Shown: positions 24,358-33,580, numbered from the stretch's first letter. The stretch is DNA of 64,000 nt from Bog-532 sp963833835 (GCA_963833835.1 CAWHZI010000008.1:62001-126000); one strand, 5' to 3'. Translations and numbers: made by a program. The notes: a model not told the origin generated them from the sequence alone.

Positions 24358-25689
24358 TCAAGACGACGCACTGGCTTCGTCGGCCACGTTGCCGGATTCC
24401 TTGGCGGCCTTCGGTTCCCGCGAAAATGACTTGTAGTCGGCCAGGTGACGCCGGCCGCTCACCAGCCCGATCGCGGCCGCCCCTAGTGCGGCCACACCGC
24501 CCACCAGTATCGGCGCCCTGGGTCCCGCGGTGTCGGCGATGAAACCCAGGATCGGGCCGCCGATGGGGGTGGTTCCGATCTGAAGAATCGTCTGCAGGGC
24601 AATGACGCGCCCGATCATGGCCCGATCTGGCTGCAGCTGCACGATGGCCGTCGTCGAGCTCATATACGCAACGCCGACCCCGCCCAGCAGGGTCGCGGCG
24701 GCGCACGCGGCTATTACGTTCGGCACGAAGAACAACGCCAGCATCGCGATCCCGACCATCGCCGCGGCGTTGACGATCGACCGCAGACCTATCCGCGAGC
24801 GCCTCGCCAGCACCACGGTGGCCAGGACGCCGCCCAGGCTGAAGAAGGCGTAAACAAAGGTGTACTGCGAGTCCGACCCGTGCAGGCCTATTTCCACCAA
24901 GATTGGAAATGTGACCGTAAAATTATAGGTAGCTGTCCCGATAATCAGGAGCATCAGAAACGATATGCGGAGCTCTGGAACACTGCGGAGGTACCTGAAT
25001 CCGGATCGGATCTGGCCGCGACCGCGACTAGCGACCGGGGTGCGGCGCAGCTCGGAGGGCCGCATCATCGCGAGCGCGGCCAGTACGATCAGATAGGACA
25101 CTCCGTCAACCGTGAAGCACCAGCCGTAGCCGAGCGTGACGATGAGGGCTCCGGCGAACGTCGGGCCCAGGATGCGCGAGAGGGCCGACATGGCGCTGTA
25201 GAGCGTGACGGCGTTGGGCAGGTCGCGCTCTGAAACCATCTCGTTGACGAACGACCGTCGGCCGGGATTGTCGAACGCAAGAAAGCTTCCGCCGACTGCG
25301 GCGGTGATGAAGAACGCCGGAAGCGGCGCATGGGGCAGGAAAGCCAGAAAAGCCAGGACGAACGACTCGATCATTTCCAGGCTTTGGGTGACGAAGAGCA
25401 GATTGCGCTTGTTGGATCGGTCGGCCACCAGGCCGCCCCAGGCCGTCAGCAGCAGCACTGGCCCGTACTGGCAGGCGGCTATGAGGCCGACATAAACCCC
25501 GCTGTTGGTGCGGTGCAGGACCAGAAGCGTCAGGGCTACGGTGGTCAGCCAATTGCCGCTGTTGGAAATGAGCTGGCCGATAAAGAACAGCCGGAAGTTC
25601 CTCGTGTGAAGGGCCGAGAAGCTGTTGTGGGCCAGGCGTCGCGGTGCGGGACGCGACGCCGGCTGCGGGTCGCCAGCGGACCCGGTCAA
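24358..25689 (-). CDS. MFS transporter (EntS/MFS_3 type)
   Basis: A 443-residue major facilitator with about 12 hydrophobic segments. The opening FSALHTRNFRLFFIGQLISN and the loop WGGLVADRSNKRNLLF (motif A, GGxxADRxxKR) are typical of the MFS_3 exporter group. Its TTG start overlaps the stop of the aldo/keto reductase gene (TTGA, 25686-25689), so the two are translationally coupled. It may export a toxic intermediate or take part in uptake. Confidence 0.9.
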   Translation of the reverse strand: MTGSAGDPQPASRPAPRRLAHNSFSALHTRNFRLFFIGQLISNSGNWLTTVALTLLVLHRTNSGVYVGLIAACQYGPVLLLTAWGGLVADRSNKRNLLFVTQSLEMIESFVLAFLAFLPHAPLPAFFITAAVGGSFLAFDNPGRRSFVNEMVSERDLPNAVTLYSAMSALSRILGPTFAGALIVTLGYGWCFTVDGVSYLIVLAALAMMRPSELRRTPVASRGRGQIRSGFRYLRSVPELRISFLMLLIIGTATYNFTVTFPILVEIGLHGSDSQYTFVYAFFSLGGVLATVVLARRSRIGLRSIVNAAAMVGIAMLALFFVPNVIAACAAATLLGGVGVAYMSSTTAIVQLQPDRAMIGRVIALQTILQIGTTPIGGPILGFIADTAGPRAPILVGGVAALGAAAIGLVSGRRHLADYKSFSREPKAAKESGNVADEASASS

Positions 25690-26591
25690 GCCACCGGGAG
25701 TGCGTCCAGCCGTCGCACGAGTTCCTGGTACACCTCGGGGGCGAACGGGCCCTTGGCCGCGGCTTCCGCGTTGGACCGGAGGTGCTCGACGCTCTGGGTG
25801 CCGACAATGGCCGTGCTGAGGTTCGGGTTGCTCAGGGTGAAGCGCAGCATGAGCTCCATCGCGCTGATGTCAGGCACCAGGTCGGACAGGTCGGTGGCCA
25901 GCAGCACATCCCACGCCTCACGGGAGCTGCGGCCGGAATTACCCCGGGCCACGCCACCGCGCACAACCAGACCGAGCCCGGCTTTTCCGATGTCGTTCAT
26001 CGCCGTCTCGTGCTCGCGCTGCAGCGCCGAGTAGGGGACCTGGATGACGTCGAAGACGCCCGCGGCGAGGTGGTCCGTGATGTTCGGCAGCGTGGAAGAG
26101 ATGCCGATGAAGCGAACCTTGCCGTCCTGCTGCAAGCCCTGCAGGGCCTCGACCGTTCCCGCCTCGATCAGGGTGTCCATCGGCGGGCTCATGTGCACCT
26201 GGGCCAGTTCGAGGTGATCGGTGCCCATCCGGCGGAGACTCTGCTCTACGCCTCGCACCACGTTCGCCGGTGAGAAATCATGCGGGAGGCGCTGGCCCGT
26301 CGGCACCACGATCTCGCCCGTGGGGCAGCCGACCTTGGAGGCCAGGAAGAACTCGTCCCGGCGGGAGCTGACGGTCCCGATGTAGTCCTCGCTCATCCCG
26401 TAGTCCGGGGAAGTATCGAGATAGTTGATCCCGGCGTCGAGGGCCGCGTTGAGGACCGCGGTGGCTACCTCAGCCGACACCCCCCGGCCGGCTTTCCGCT
26501 CGTTGCTGCCGTGCAGCTCCATCGCTCCGAATCCGAGGATGGTGACTTCCAGGCCGGTGCGTCCCAGCGGACGCCGGGGGATATCGGACAT
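25686..26591 (-). CDS. Aldo/keto reductase
   Basis: A 301-residue NADPH-dependent carbonyl reductase. The catalytic tetrad is visible: Asp and Tyr in LDTSPDYGMSEDYIG, Lys in LASKVG and His in LAQVHMSPP. The first motif LGRTGLEVTILGFGAMEL and the cofactor segment AIVGTQSVEHLRSNAEAA are standard. ATG 26591 follows AGGAGAAGCTCACG. First gene of a two-gene unit with the MFS transporter; operator c lies 83 nt upstream. Confidence 0.92.
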   Translation of the reverse strand: MSDIPRRPLGRTGLEVTILGFGAMELHGSNERKAGRGVSAEVATAVLNAALDAGINYLDTSPDYGMSEDYIGTVSSRRDEFFLASKVGCPTGEIVVPTGQRLPHDFSPANVVRGVEQSLRRMGTDHLELAQVHMSPPMDTLIEAGTVEALQGLQQDGKVRFIGISSTLPNITDHLAAGVFDVIQVPYSALQREHETAMNDIGKAGLGLVVRGGVARGNSGRSSREAWDVLLATDLSDLVPDISAMELMLRFTLSNPNLSTAIVGTQSVEHLRSNAEAAAKGPFAPEVYQELVRRLDALPVA

Positions 26592-26673
26592 CGTGAGCTT
26601 CTCCTGTTGTTACCTCGGGACCGGGCGCGTGGCGGCCCAGTGCGTTCGCGGTCCAGGTGCGAGAGCTAAGAAC

Positions 26674-26687
26674 GGAACACTCGTTTC
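26674..26687. promoter_or_regulatory. Island operator c (aldo/keto reductase-MFS unit)
   Basis: GGAACACTCGTTTC matches the core at 11 of 14 positions. On the coding strand it reads GAAACGAGTGTTCC. Confidence 0.55.
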
Positions 26688-26906
26688 ATTGTTGTGCACC
26701 GTAACTTCGTCGGCGGTGGCCGGTCAAGCCGGCGCTTGGCCGTCGCAGGCGGTGGCAGGTGGCCTGCCGCGCCTGGCGCACCGGGCCGGCGTCCGGGCCG
26801 TCAAGACACCCTCGCCGACCTGTACGGCCGTGGCCTTCCCGGCCGTCGAATCACCTGGCGGGCGCGGTCGCGCCGGTGTTAAATCCGTAAATTTTGGTTA
26901 TTGACC

Positions 26907-26926
26907 TACGGAACGATCGTTCCGTA
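26907..26926. promoter_or_regulatory. Island operator d (ABC importer), perfect palindrome
   Basis: TACGGAACGATCGTTCCGTA is a perfect 20-bp palindrome and the best copy of the island motif. It stands 231 nt upstream of the substrate-binding-protein start. Confidence 0.8.
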
Positions 26927-27156
26927 ACATTACAGGCCACGAGTGGTCGATGCCAAGGGCGGCGAGCGCGACTCCCGGCCTTGTGTTGGCCCGCGCAGCC
27001 GATCGGACTGACCGCTGAGGGCAGGTGTGAATTCGCAGCGGCGTCAGCATCAAAGATGCCTGCTGCGGTACTGAAGGTGCCGGGCCGAGAATTCCTGTGC
27101 CACGAAACCCCCATCGGATGAACAAAATTTTGTCACACCTGTCAGGAGGGCAAAAA

Positions 27157-28257
27157 ATGCTACGAAGAATCGCGCCGCTATCCATTGGCGGTGCTGCTTT
27201 GGTGGTGGCTATAGCTGCTTGTGGTAGCTCATCGTCTGGGAGCGCCAGCAGCAGCAGCAGCACGAAGTCAGGCGGTACGCAAACCTCCATGGTGTCGGCC
27301 ACCATTACGGCGCCGGCGACCGAGCAGTCGTTCGCGATCTGGGTCGCGCTGGCCGAGGGCTTCTTCACCAAAAATGGGGTGAATATGAAGCTCATCCCCT
27401 CCTCGAGCGGCGGCGCCGACACCATCGCCGTGGTGGAGTCCGGCAGCGCCGACTTCTCGGTCCAGGACTCCCTGGTGCCGACCAAGGCCATCGAAAAAGG
27501 CGCCACGATCAAGTACGTACTGATGCCTGAGCTATCGGATGCGCAGCAGATTTCGATCAGCAAGGCTGCCCCGGGCGCCTCGAAAATAGAGGCGGCCCCG
27601 ACGGCGGCGGACAAGCTGAAGGCCCTCAAGGGCTCGAACTACAAGATCGGCGTCTCGACTATGGCGTCCAGCTCGTACTCCTACCTCTACACCGCGACTC
27701 ACCTGTACGGGCTGTCGACCGCGCCGGGCGGGGACATCAGCATCAGCACCCTCGGAACGCCGCAGAACGAGATCGTCGCCATCAACGCCCACAAGGTCGA
27801 CGGCGTGGCCGGCGTGCCGCCCACCACGACCCAGGAGAACACCTTCCAGATTCCCATGGACGAGATCTCGCCGTTCAACGAGATGGCGGGGAGCTTCCTG
27901 TTCACCAGCGACAAGTTCATCAAGTCCAGCCCGAAGACGGTCCAGGACGTGGTCACGGCCATGATCCAGGCGTGCCAGTTCATCGCCAAGAACCCGACGC
28001 AGGCCTCGGCGGACGTGGTGAAGGCGGCCCAGGCGGCCGACCCGACCACTAAGACCGCCAAGGAGGAGGCCAACTTCAAAACGTCGCATCCGCACTTCCA
28101 GAACCCTTACCCGACCCAGAATGCCTACAACACACTGCAGAAGCTGACCGATGGAACGCCGCCGGCGGGTCCGTACCCGTCGTACACCACCGCGGTCGAT
28201 CCTTCGTTCGCCAAGACTGCGTTCGCCAAGCTCGGCCTTCAGGTTCCGACCGGGTGA
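27157..28257 (+). CDS. ABC transporter substrate-binding lipoprotein (NMT1/SsuA/TauA-like)
   Basis: A 366-residue exported solute-binding protein. The signal peptide MLRRIAPLSIGGAALVVAIA ends in a lipobox with Cys22 as lipidation site, followed by a Ser-rich linker. The mature part resembles periplasmic proteins of the nitrate/sulfonate/taurine/thiamine-precursor class: WVALAEGFFTKNGVNMKLIP, GGADTIAVVESGSADFSVQD, YKIGVSTMASSSYSYLYTA. ATG 27157 follows AGGAGGGCAAAAA. It delivers the unknown substrate to the permease pair downstream. Confidence 0.92.
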   Translation: MLRRIAPLSIGGAALVVAIAACGSSSSGSASSSSSTKSGGTQTSMVSATITAPATEQSFAIWVALAEGFFTKNGVNMKLIPSSSGGADTIAVVESGSADFSVQDSLVPTKAIEKGATIKYVLMPELSDAQQISISKAAPGASKIEAAPTAADKLKALKGSNYKIGVSTMASSSYSYLYTATHLYGLSTAPGGDISISTLGTPQNEIVAINAHKVDGVAGVPPTTTQENTFQIPMDEISPFNEMAGSFLFTSDKFIKSSPKTVQDVVTAMIQACQFIAKNPTQASADVVKAAQAADPTTKTAKEEANFKTSHPHFQNPYPTQNAYNTLQKLTDGTPPAGPYPSYTTAVDPSFAKTAFAKLGLQVPTG

Positions 28258-28348
28258 TCCCCAGATAGCAGTCAGCAGCAGGTTGCTTCATAGAAGCACG
28301 GAGTGAACGATATGCCTCATCGAGGCAATGAGGACGGTTATCAGCGCA

Positions 28349-28380
28349 CGCTGGAGCGCCCGATTCGGGCGACTCCAGCG
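28349..28380 (+). other. Intercistronic hairpin between binding protein and ATPase genes
   Basis: Arms CGCTGGAGCGCCCG and CGGGCG-A-CTCCAGCG form a 14-bp stem with a three-base loop and one bulged A. Stable hairpins at this place in ABC operons commonly protect the upstream mRNA or partly stop transcription, giving more binding protein than transporter. Confidence 0.6.
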
Positions 28381-28403
28381 TCGCTGTCCGGTGGCGTGGC
28401 GTG

Positions 28404-29294
28404 ATGAAGCAAGACGGACAGAGGAAGAGGGTGCATGGCGGGATGAGGCTCGGACAGCGAGGCGAGCCGCCGGCATTGCAGCTGGGGGCGGAGCGTCCCC
28501 AGGGTGCCGGTGCGGAAAACAGTCTCGGCACGTCCAGCGGGCATGCTGTCGAGGCATCAGGCGTCGAATTTGGTTACGGCGAACTCCCCGTCGTGTCCAA
28601 CCTCGACCTGAAGATTCCCGCGGGTGAGATCTATGTGATTCTCGGGCCTTCGGGCTGCGGGAAGTCAACCGTGCTCAACATGATTGCCGGGACGATCAAG
28701 CCGACCGGCGGCGATCTCACCTGCTTCGGAAGTCCCATTACCGACCTCAACCAGCGCGTCAGCTACATGACCCAGCGGGATACTCTGCTGGCCTGGCGTA
28801 ATTCCCTGGACAACGCGGCGCTCCCACTGGAAATAAAGCACGTGCCCAAGCAGGAGCGGCACGACGCCGCCCGGCACGTTCTCAGCCGTGTCGGGCTGGA
28901 GGGATTCGACGATTACCGGCCGCACCAACTGTCGGGCGGCATGCGCAGCAGACTGTCCCTGGCCCGGGCGCTACTGGGTGAGGCGGACATCTTCCTCATG
29001 GACGAGCCGTTCGCCGCGGTCGACGCACTGTCGCGGCTGAAGCTGCAGCAACTGGTGGTCGACGTGTGGCTCGAAACGCGGAAGACCATCATCTACGTCA
29101 CCCATGACCTCTACGAGGCCATTGCCCTGGGGCACCGGATCGCCGTAATGACCGCGAGGCCGGCCCGCGTCCGGCTGGAACAGCCGGTCGAGGGGCCCGA
29201 GTCGCGGGACATCGCTGACTTCAAGGGCACCGACACCGCCCAGCACCTTTACGGGGTGCTGTGGAACGCTCTCGCGGGGGAACTGGGCGAATGA
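28404..29294 (+). CDS. ABC transporter ATP-binding protein (SsuB/TauB-like)
   Basis: About 296 residues. Walker A GPSGCGKST, Q-loop YMTQRDTLLAW, signature LSGGMRSRLSLARALL, Walker B ADIFLMDEPFAAVD and switch YVTHDLYEA are all intact. The N-terminal 45 residues are poorly conserved, so the true start is uncertain: ATG 28404 is used here, and GTG 28434 behind AGAGGAAGAG fits the ribosome spacing better. It couples ATP hydrolysis to the two downstream permeases. Confidence 0.92.
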   Translation: MKQDGQRKRVHGGMRLGQRGEPPALQLGAERPQGAGAENSLGTSSGHAVEASGVEFGYGELPVVSNLDLKIPAGEIYVILGPSGCGKSTVLNMIAGTIKPTGGDLTCFGSPITDLNQRVSYMTQRDTLLAWRNSLDNAALPLEIKHVPKQERHDAARHVLSRVGLEGFDDYRPHQLSGGMRSRLSLARALLGEADIFLMDEPFAAVDALSRLKLQQLVVDVWLETRKTIIYVTHDLYEAIALGHRIAVMTARPARVRLEQPVEGPESRDIADFKGTDTAQHLYGVLWNALAGELGE

Positions 29295-30148
29295 GTCAGA
29301 CCTCCCGGACCCTGCCCCGTCCGCTGGGCCAGCCGGCCGAGCGCGGTCGACGCCGGGTTTTCCGGAAAGCCAGGAGGAGAGATCCCGACTTCTGGACCGT
29401 CGTGGGACTGCGGGTCCTGCTGGTGGCCATCTTCTGCGCGCTGTGGCAGCTGGCGCCGGATGGAGTAGTACCAGAGTCGGCGGTGGGCCGGCCGAGCTCG
29501 GTGGCGTCGAGCTTCTGGAGCCTGCTGAAGTCGGGCGCGTTGCCGACCGCGCTGGGATCGACGCTGCTCTCGGTGGTCTACGCCATGATCATCGGCGCGG
29601 TGCTCGGCATTGCCCTGGGCATATTTAGCTCGATGCCGGTGGGCCGGTGGCTGCTCGGGCCGGCGATTTCTCTGCTGTACGCCATTCCGAAGGTCGGGCT
29701 GATCGCCGTGTTCGTGATCCTGCTCGGGGTCGAGCGGAGCTCGCATGTCGCGCTGGTCGTGAGCGCCGTCCTGTTTGTGTATTTCTATGCCATCCGGCAG
29801 GGGATCGAAGAGGTCAACGAAGATCAGCTGAACGCGCTGCGTGGTATGGGCGCGGGACCGCTGACCGTGCTCAGGAAGCTCATCCTGCCCTCGGCGGTTC
29901 CGCAGTTGCTCGGGGCGACGAGGATCGCCCTTCCGCTCGCGCTCACCAGCGAGATATTCGCGGAATTGCGAGAGCCGTCGATCCCCGGACTCGGAACGCT
30001 ATTGGCCGACTCTTCGCAGAGCCTGAACGGCGCGGCCGCATCGGCGGTACTGATCGTCACCGTGCTGATTGCCTACGGCCTGGACATCGTCCTTAACAGC
30101 AGGGTCAAAGGCTTCACGGAACTCACCGGGACGGGATTGCAGGTATGA
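29291..30148 (+). CDS. ABC transporter permease, first of a pair
   Basis: A 285-residue permease of the SsuC/TauC group with about six hydrophobic segments and an ATPase-contact EAA loop (LRGMGAGPLTVLRKLILPSA). The ATG overlaps the ATPase stop (ATGA) and its own stop overlaps the next permease start, so the three are coupled. An Arg-rich cytoplasmic N-terminus of about 40 residues precedes the first helix. Confidence 0.92.
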   Translation: MSQTSRTLPRPLGQPAERGRRRVFRKARRRDPDFWTVVGLRVLLVAIFCALWQLAPDGVVPESAVGRPSSVASSFWSLLKSGALPTALGSTLLSVVYAMIIGAVLGIALGIFSSMPVGRWLLGPAISLLYAIPKVGLIAVFVILLGVERSSHVALVVSAVLFVYFYAIRQGIEEVNEDQLNALRGMGAGPLTVLRKLILPSAVPQLLGATRIALPLALTSEIFAELREPSIPGLGTLLADSSQSLNGAAASAVLIVTVLIAYGLDIVLNSRVKGFTELTGTGLQV

Positions 30149-30951
30149 GCATCGCAATTGACCGGGGCCGGACTCCCGGTATGAACCTGGCCATGGCCAG
30201 GAAGGCGGGCCTGCGCGTCGTTCAGTGGCTGGCGTCGATCGCCCTGCTGGTCCTGCTCTGGGAGTTGCTTGCGCTCACGCAGAACCACCTGTTCGTCGCC
30301 GACCCGTTGACCACCGTGAAGCAGGTCGGGACGTGGCTGGCCAACGGCGTCGCCTGGCAGCTGACCGCGGTCACGCTGGCCGAGGCCGCCTGCGGCTTCG
30401 TGGTCGGCAGCGCGGTGGGCATTCTCCTTGCGCTGGTGGTGGGCCTGGCGCCCTCGATCGCGGGCCGCGTACTGGAGCCAGGAATTGTGGCGCTGTATGC
30501 CGCGCCCAAATTCGTCCTCGTCCCGATCTTGTTCGTCTGGATCGGGAACGGGTTCATTCCCCGGGTCGCCCTGGTGGTCGTGGCGGTCGCGCCGGTGATC
30601 GCTACGTACACGCTGACCGGGATCCGCACCGTGGACACGGCCCGGGCCCGGATGATGCAGGGCTTGGGCGCGACGAGAAGGCAAATGGCCACGAAGCTGC
30701 TGCTACCGCACACGATGGGCTACATCGCGACCGGCGAAGTGTACGTCCTGCCGCACGCGATGTTCGTCGCCGTTGGCGCGGAGGTCCTGTTCGGGATATC
30801 CGGGGGCCTGGGCGGGACCATCTACACCCAGGGCCAGTTGTTCAACGCGAAGGAAGTCTTTGCCGCGCTGCTGATCGCCACGGTCATCTCCGCCATCCTG
30901 AGCTGGATTGTGGGCCGGGTTGGCGCCAGACTCAACCGAAGCCGAAGGTGA
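30145..30951 (+). CDS. ABC transporter permease, second of a pair
   Basis: A 268-residue permease with six hydrophobic segments and the EAA loop MQGLGATRRQMATKLLLPHT. It is clearly diverged from the first permease, so the channel is probably a heterodimer, as in riboflavin RibXY-type importers, whereas SsuC/TauC are usually homodimers. The unit ends at a hairpin 6 bp downstream. Confidence 0.92.
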   Translation: MSIAIDRGRTPGMNLAMARKAGLRVVQWLASIALLVLLWELLALTQNHLFVADPLTTVKQVGTWLANGVAWQLTAVTLAEAACGFVVGSAVGILLALVVGLAPSIAGRVLEPGIVALYAAPKFVLVPILFVWIGNGFIPRVALVVVAVAPVIATYTLTGIRTVDTARARMMQGLGATRRQMATKLLLPHTMGYIATGEVYVLPHAMFVAVGAEVLFGISGGLGGTIYTQGQLFNAKEVFAALLIATVISAILSWIVGRVGARLNRSRR

Positions 30952-30956
30952 GCCCC

Positions 30957-30987
30957 GGGGGGCCAGCCCGCAACGGGCCAGCCCCCC
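30957..30987. terminator. Bidirectional hairpin between convergent units
   Basis: GGGGGGCCAGCCCG (30957-30970) pairs with CGGGCCAGCCCCCC (30974-30987) apart from a two-base internal mismatch. It lies between the convergent importer and LLM genes and can serve both. Confidence 0.65.
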
Positions 30988-30993
30988 GACGGG

Positions 30994-31923
30994 TTAGCCG
31001 AGGACCGAGCGGGCTATCTCCATGAAGTTCGCCATCTCGGTGATGTGCTCGTCCAGGCCCTTCAGGCCGCATTGACGCAGCTTGAACTCGACGAACTCGG
31101 CCCCGAACTCCCGCCACGCCCCGATGTGCTCAGCGAGCTGCTCGTCGGTCTTGCGGGGAGCCTGGTCCGGCCCCTGGCCGCTTCCGCTGCGCAGGTTGAT
31201 GCGGGGCTCGAGCCCGATCGTGGCCGGGTCCCGGCCCACCTCGCGCGCGAGGGCGAAGATCTTGTCGCGCATCTCGTAGGCCTTGTCGCCTGGTATCCAG
31301 GGCGGCAGGATGCCATCCGCGTACGTGGCGATCCGGCGCAGAACTCGTTCCGGCGGATCCCAGCTCATGCCCATCCAGATCGGAATCGGCTGCTGGGGCG
31401 GCAGCGGGTTCAGCGCGACGGCCGGGAAGTTGTGCCAGCGGCCCTCGAAGGAGGCCGGTGCGGTGGTCCATAGCAGCCGGAGCACCTCGATCTGCTCCTC
31501 CAGCCGGGCGCCGCGCTCGTGGAAGGTGTCGTCCATCCCGAGCAGCTTGAACTCCGCCTCGACGGCCCCGATCCCCATCCCGAGGCGCATCCGGCCGTCG
31601 GTCAGCAGGTCGAGGGTGGAGAACTGCTTGGCCACGAGGGCCGTCTGGCGATAGCCCATGTTCAGGATGTCCGTGAGGAAGCCGAGGGACTTGGTCACGC
31701 CCGACATGTGCGCGATCATCGTCAGGGCCTCGCCGAACTCGAGGTGCTCGGGGAAGTGCGAATGCTTGCCGGCGGTCTCGTCGCCGATGCCCGCGATGTG
31801 GTCGAACGTCGTCACGTGGTCGAAGCCGAGATCCTCGGCGGCCTGTACGAAGTCCCGGATCGTGGCCTTGTTGATGGGCACATCGAAGTCGGGCCAGCGC
31901 ACACCGAACTTGATTCCCGTCAT
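30994..31923 (-). CDS. LLM class oxidoreductase, probably F420-dependent (TIGR03619-like)
   Basis: A 309-residue luciferase-like TIM barrel. Typical blocks are AAEDLGFDHVTTFDHI, LGFLTDILNMGYRQTALVAK, FSTLDLLTDGRMRLGMGIG and PIPIWMGMSWDPPERVLRRI. The GxGxG-like start and the single-chain size favour the F420-dependent group common in actinomycetes, but FMN cannot be excluded. It forms its own unit with operator e 29 nt upstream and could oxidise or reduce the imported compound as an early step. Confidence 0.88.
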   Translation of the reverse strand: MTGIKFGVRWPDFDVPINKATIRDFVQAAEDLGFDHVTTFDHIAGIGDETAGKHSHFPEHLEFGEALTMIAHMSGVTKSLGFLTDILNMGYRQTALVAKQFSTLDLLTDGRMRLGMGIGAVEAEFKLLGMDDTFHERGARLEEQIEVLRLLWTTAPASFEGRWHNFPAVALNPLPPQQPIPIWMGMSWDPPERVLRRIATYADGILPPWIPGDKAYEMRDKIFALAREVGRDPATIGLEPRINLRSGSGQGPDQAPRKTDEQLAEHIGAWREFGAEFVEFKLRQCGLKGLDEHITEMANFMEIARSVLG

Positions 31924-31951
31924 GGCCGCTCCTTTCCTGTAGAAGAAGTTT

Positions 31952-31965
31952 GGAATGATCGTTCC
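31952..31965. promoter_or_regulatory. Island operator e (LLM gene)
   Basis: GGAATGATCGTTCC, identical to operator b and 13 of 14 to the core, 29 nt upstream of the LLM start. Confidence 0.7.
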
Positions 31966-32072
31966 GCTAGTATGTCAATCTTGGCATCCGGGCCGCACGC
32001 TGGCAAGGAACCTGCGCCACGCTGCGGTCCCGGTCGCGGCATTGCCAACGCGGACCGGCCTGATTAGAATAT

Positions 32073-32086
32073 GGAACATACGTTTC
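32073..32086. promoter_or_regulatory. Island operator f (aldehyde dehydrogenase unit)
   Basis: GGAACATACGTTTC matches the core at 10 of 14 positions, 31 nt upstream of the start. A TAGAAT -10-like element lies directly before it (32065-32070), so the site would cover the transcription start. Confidence 0.55.
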
Positions 32087-32116
32087 ACCTGACGAGGCGA
32101 CCGGGAGGGCTCGGAC

Positions 32117-33580
32117 GTGACTCGCGCACCCGGGGAGATCAGTACGGAAGTCCCGATCAGCTTGCCGCGTCACGACGCGCATTACATCGCCGGTCGCTGG
32201 ACCAGGGCTGGCGGCGGCCGGACCGCGGCCATCGTCGACCCGAGCACCGAGCAGGAACTGGCCGAGGTCGCCCTCGGCGACGCGACCGACGTCGACGCGG
32301 CCGTGAGCGCGGCAGGCCAGGCGTTCCCCGCTTGGAGCGGTAGGTCGGCCGAGGATCGCGCGGCCGCCCTGCGCGAGCTGGCCGCGGCGATGCGGGACCA
32401 GGCCGAGGATCTGGCCACCCTCATCGCCACGGAGGTCGGCTCGCCGATAGCCTTCGCCCGCGGCACCCAGGTCGGCCTGCCCATCGGTGTTCTCGAGGGC
32501 ATGAGCGAGATCGTGGCCAGCTTTCAGTGGGAGCACACTGTGGGCCCATCGATCGTCCTGCGCGAGGCGGCCGGTGTCGCCGGGGCGATCACACCCTGGA
32601 ACTACCCGTTGCATCAGCTCACGGCCAAGGTCGCCGCGGCGCTCGGGGCCGGCTGCACTGTGGTGGCCAAGCCGAGCGAGGTCGCCCCGCTGACCGCCCT
32701 GGCCTTCGCCGAGATCGTTGACCAGGTGGGCCTTCCGCCCGGTGTGTTCAACCTCGTGAACGGCGATGGCCCCGTGGTCGGTGAGGCGATCGCCGGCCAT
32801 CCTGGTGTCGATGTCGTCTCGTTCACCGGTTCCGTGCGAGCCGGGCAGACGGTCATGCGGCTGGCCGCGGAGACGACCAAGAAGGTAGCTCTCGAGCTCG
32901 GCGGAAAGTCTGCTTGCCTCGTACTCGACGATGTCGACGTGCCGAAGGTGGTCGGCTCCTCGATCGTGCAGGCGGTCCGTAACAGCGGGCAGAATTGCTC
33001 CGCCTTGTCCCGGCTGCTCGTCCCGCGCAGCCACCTCGACGAGGCGGAAGCCGCGGCCGCGCAGGCGGCCCAGGCGATACGGGTCGGCCACCCGCTGGAC
33101 GCAGCCACCGACATGGGCCCGCTCGTTTCCGGGTTGCAGCGCGAGCGGGTACGAGGCTACGTCGAGCGGGCGATCGCCGGCGGAGCACGGGTCATCGCCG
33201 GTGGTACCGACGCGCCCGATGGGCTGGATCGCGGTTACTTCTTCCGGCCCACGGTCCTGGGCGACGTGCGGCCGGAGATGGAGATCGCGCAAGAAGAGGT
33301 CTTCGGTCCCGTGGTCTGCCTCATTCCGTATGACGACGACGACGACGCCGTCGCCCTGGCCAACGACAGCCGCTACGGCCTGGCCGGCGCGGTGTGGAGC
33401 GATGACCGGGATCGGGCCATGGCCGTAGCGCGGCGGATGCGGACCGGGCGCGTGGTCGTCAACGGAGGCGCCTTCAACCCGATAGCGCCATTTGGCGGCT
33501 ACCGGCAGTCGGGAATTGGCCGTGAGCTCGGCGCTTATGGCCTCGAGGAATTTCTCGAAGTAAAAACCCTGCAGTGCTAA
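32117..33580 (+). CDS. Aldehyde dehydrogenase family protein
   Basis: A 487-residue NAD(P)+-dependent aldehyde dehydrogenase. The transition-state Asn is in TPWNYPLHQLTAK, the general-base Glu in ALELGGKSACLVLDD and the catalytic Cys in NSGQNCSALSRLLV; EEVFGPVVCLIPYDDDDD and the C-terminal FGGYRQSGIGRELG are standard. The GTG start follows GGGAGGGCTCGGAC. It could oxidise the aldehyde released by one of the ThDP decarboxylases in the neighbouring unit. It is followed after 22 bp by an AhpD-like gene in the same unit. Confidence 0.93.
   Translation: MTRAPGEISTEVPISLPRHDAHYIAGRWTRAGGGRTAAIVDPSTEQELAEVALGDATDVDAAVSAAGQAFPAWSGRSAEDRAAALRELAAAMRDQAEDLATLIATEVGSPIAFARGTQVGLPIGVLEGMSEIVASFQWEHTVGPSIVLREAAGVAGAITPWNYPLHQLTAKVAAALGAGCTVVAKPSEVAPLTALAFAEIVDQVGLPPGVFNLVNGDGPVVGEAIAGHPGVDVVSFTGSVRAGQTVMRLAAETTKKVALELGGKSACLVLDDVDVPKVVGSSIVQAVRNSGQNCSALSRLLVPRSHLDEAEAAAAQAAQAIRVGHPLDAATDMGPLVSGLQRERVRGYVERAIAGGARVIAGGTDAPDGLDRGYFFRPTVLGDVRPEMEIAQEEVFGPVVCLIPYDDDDDAVALANDSRYGLAGAVWSDDRDRAMAVARRMRTGRVVVNGGAFNPIAPFGGYRQSGIGRELGAYGLEEFLEVKTLQC

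Larger units (their letters stand above)
26592..27156. other. Divergent control region between reductase/MFS and ABC-importer units
   Basis: This 565-bp gap contains operator c (26674-26687) for the leftward unit and the perfect operator d (26907-26926) for the rightward importer. The middle, about 26700-26880, is GC-rich with no convincing gene. The importer leader downstream of operator d is about 230 nt long; I saw no clear riboswitch fold in it. Confidence 0.5.

Noticed and set aside
26694..26882. 62-aa rightward frame in the divergent control region
   Set aside because: Gly/Arg-rich translation without a motif and no ribosome site; GC-rich non-coding DNA is more likely.
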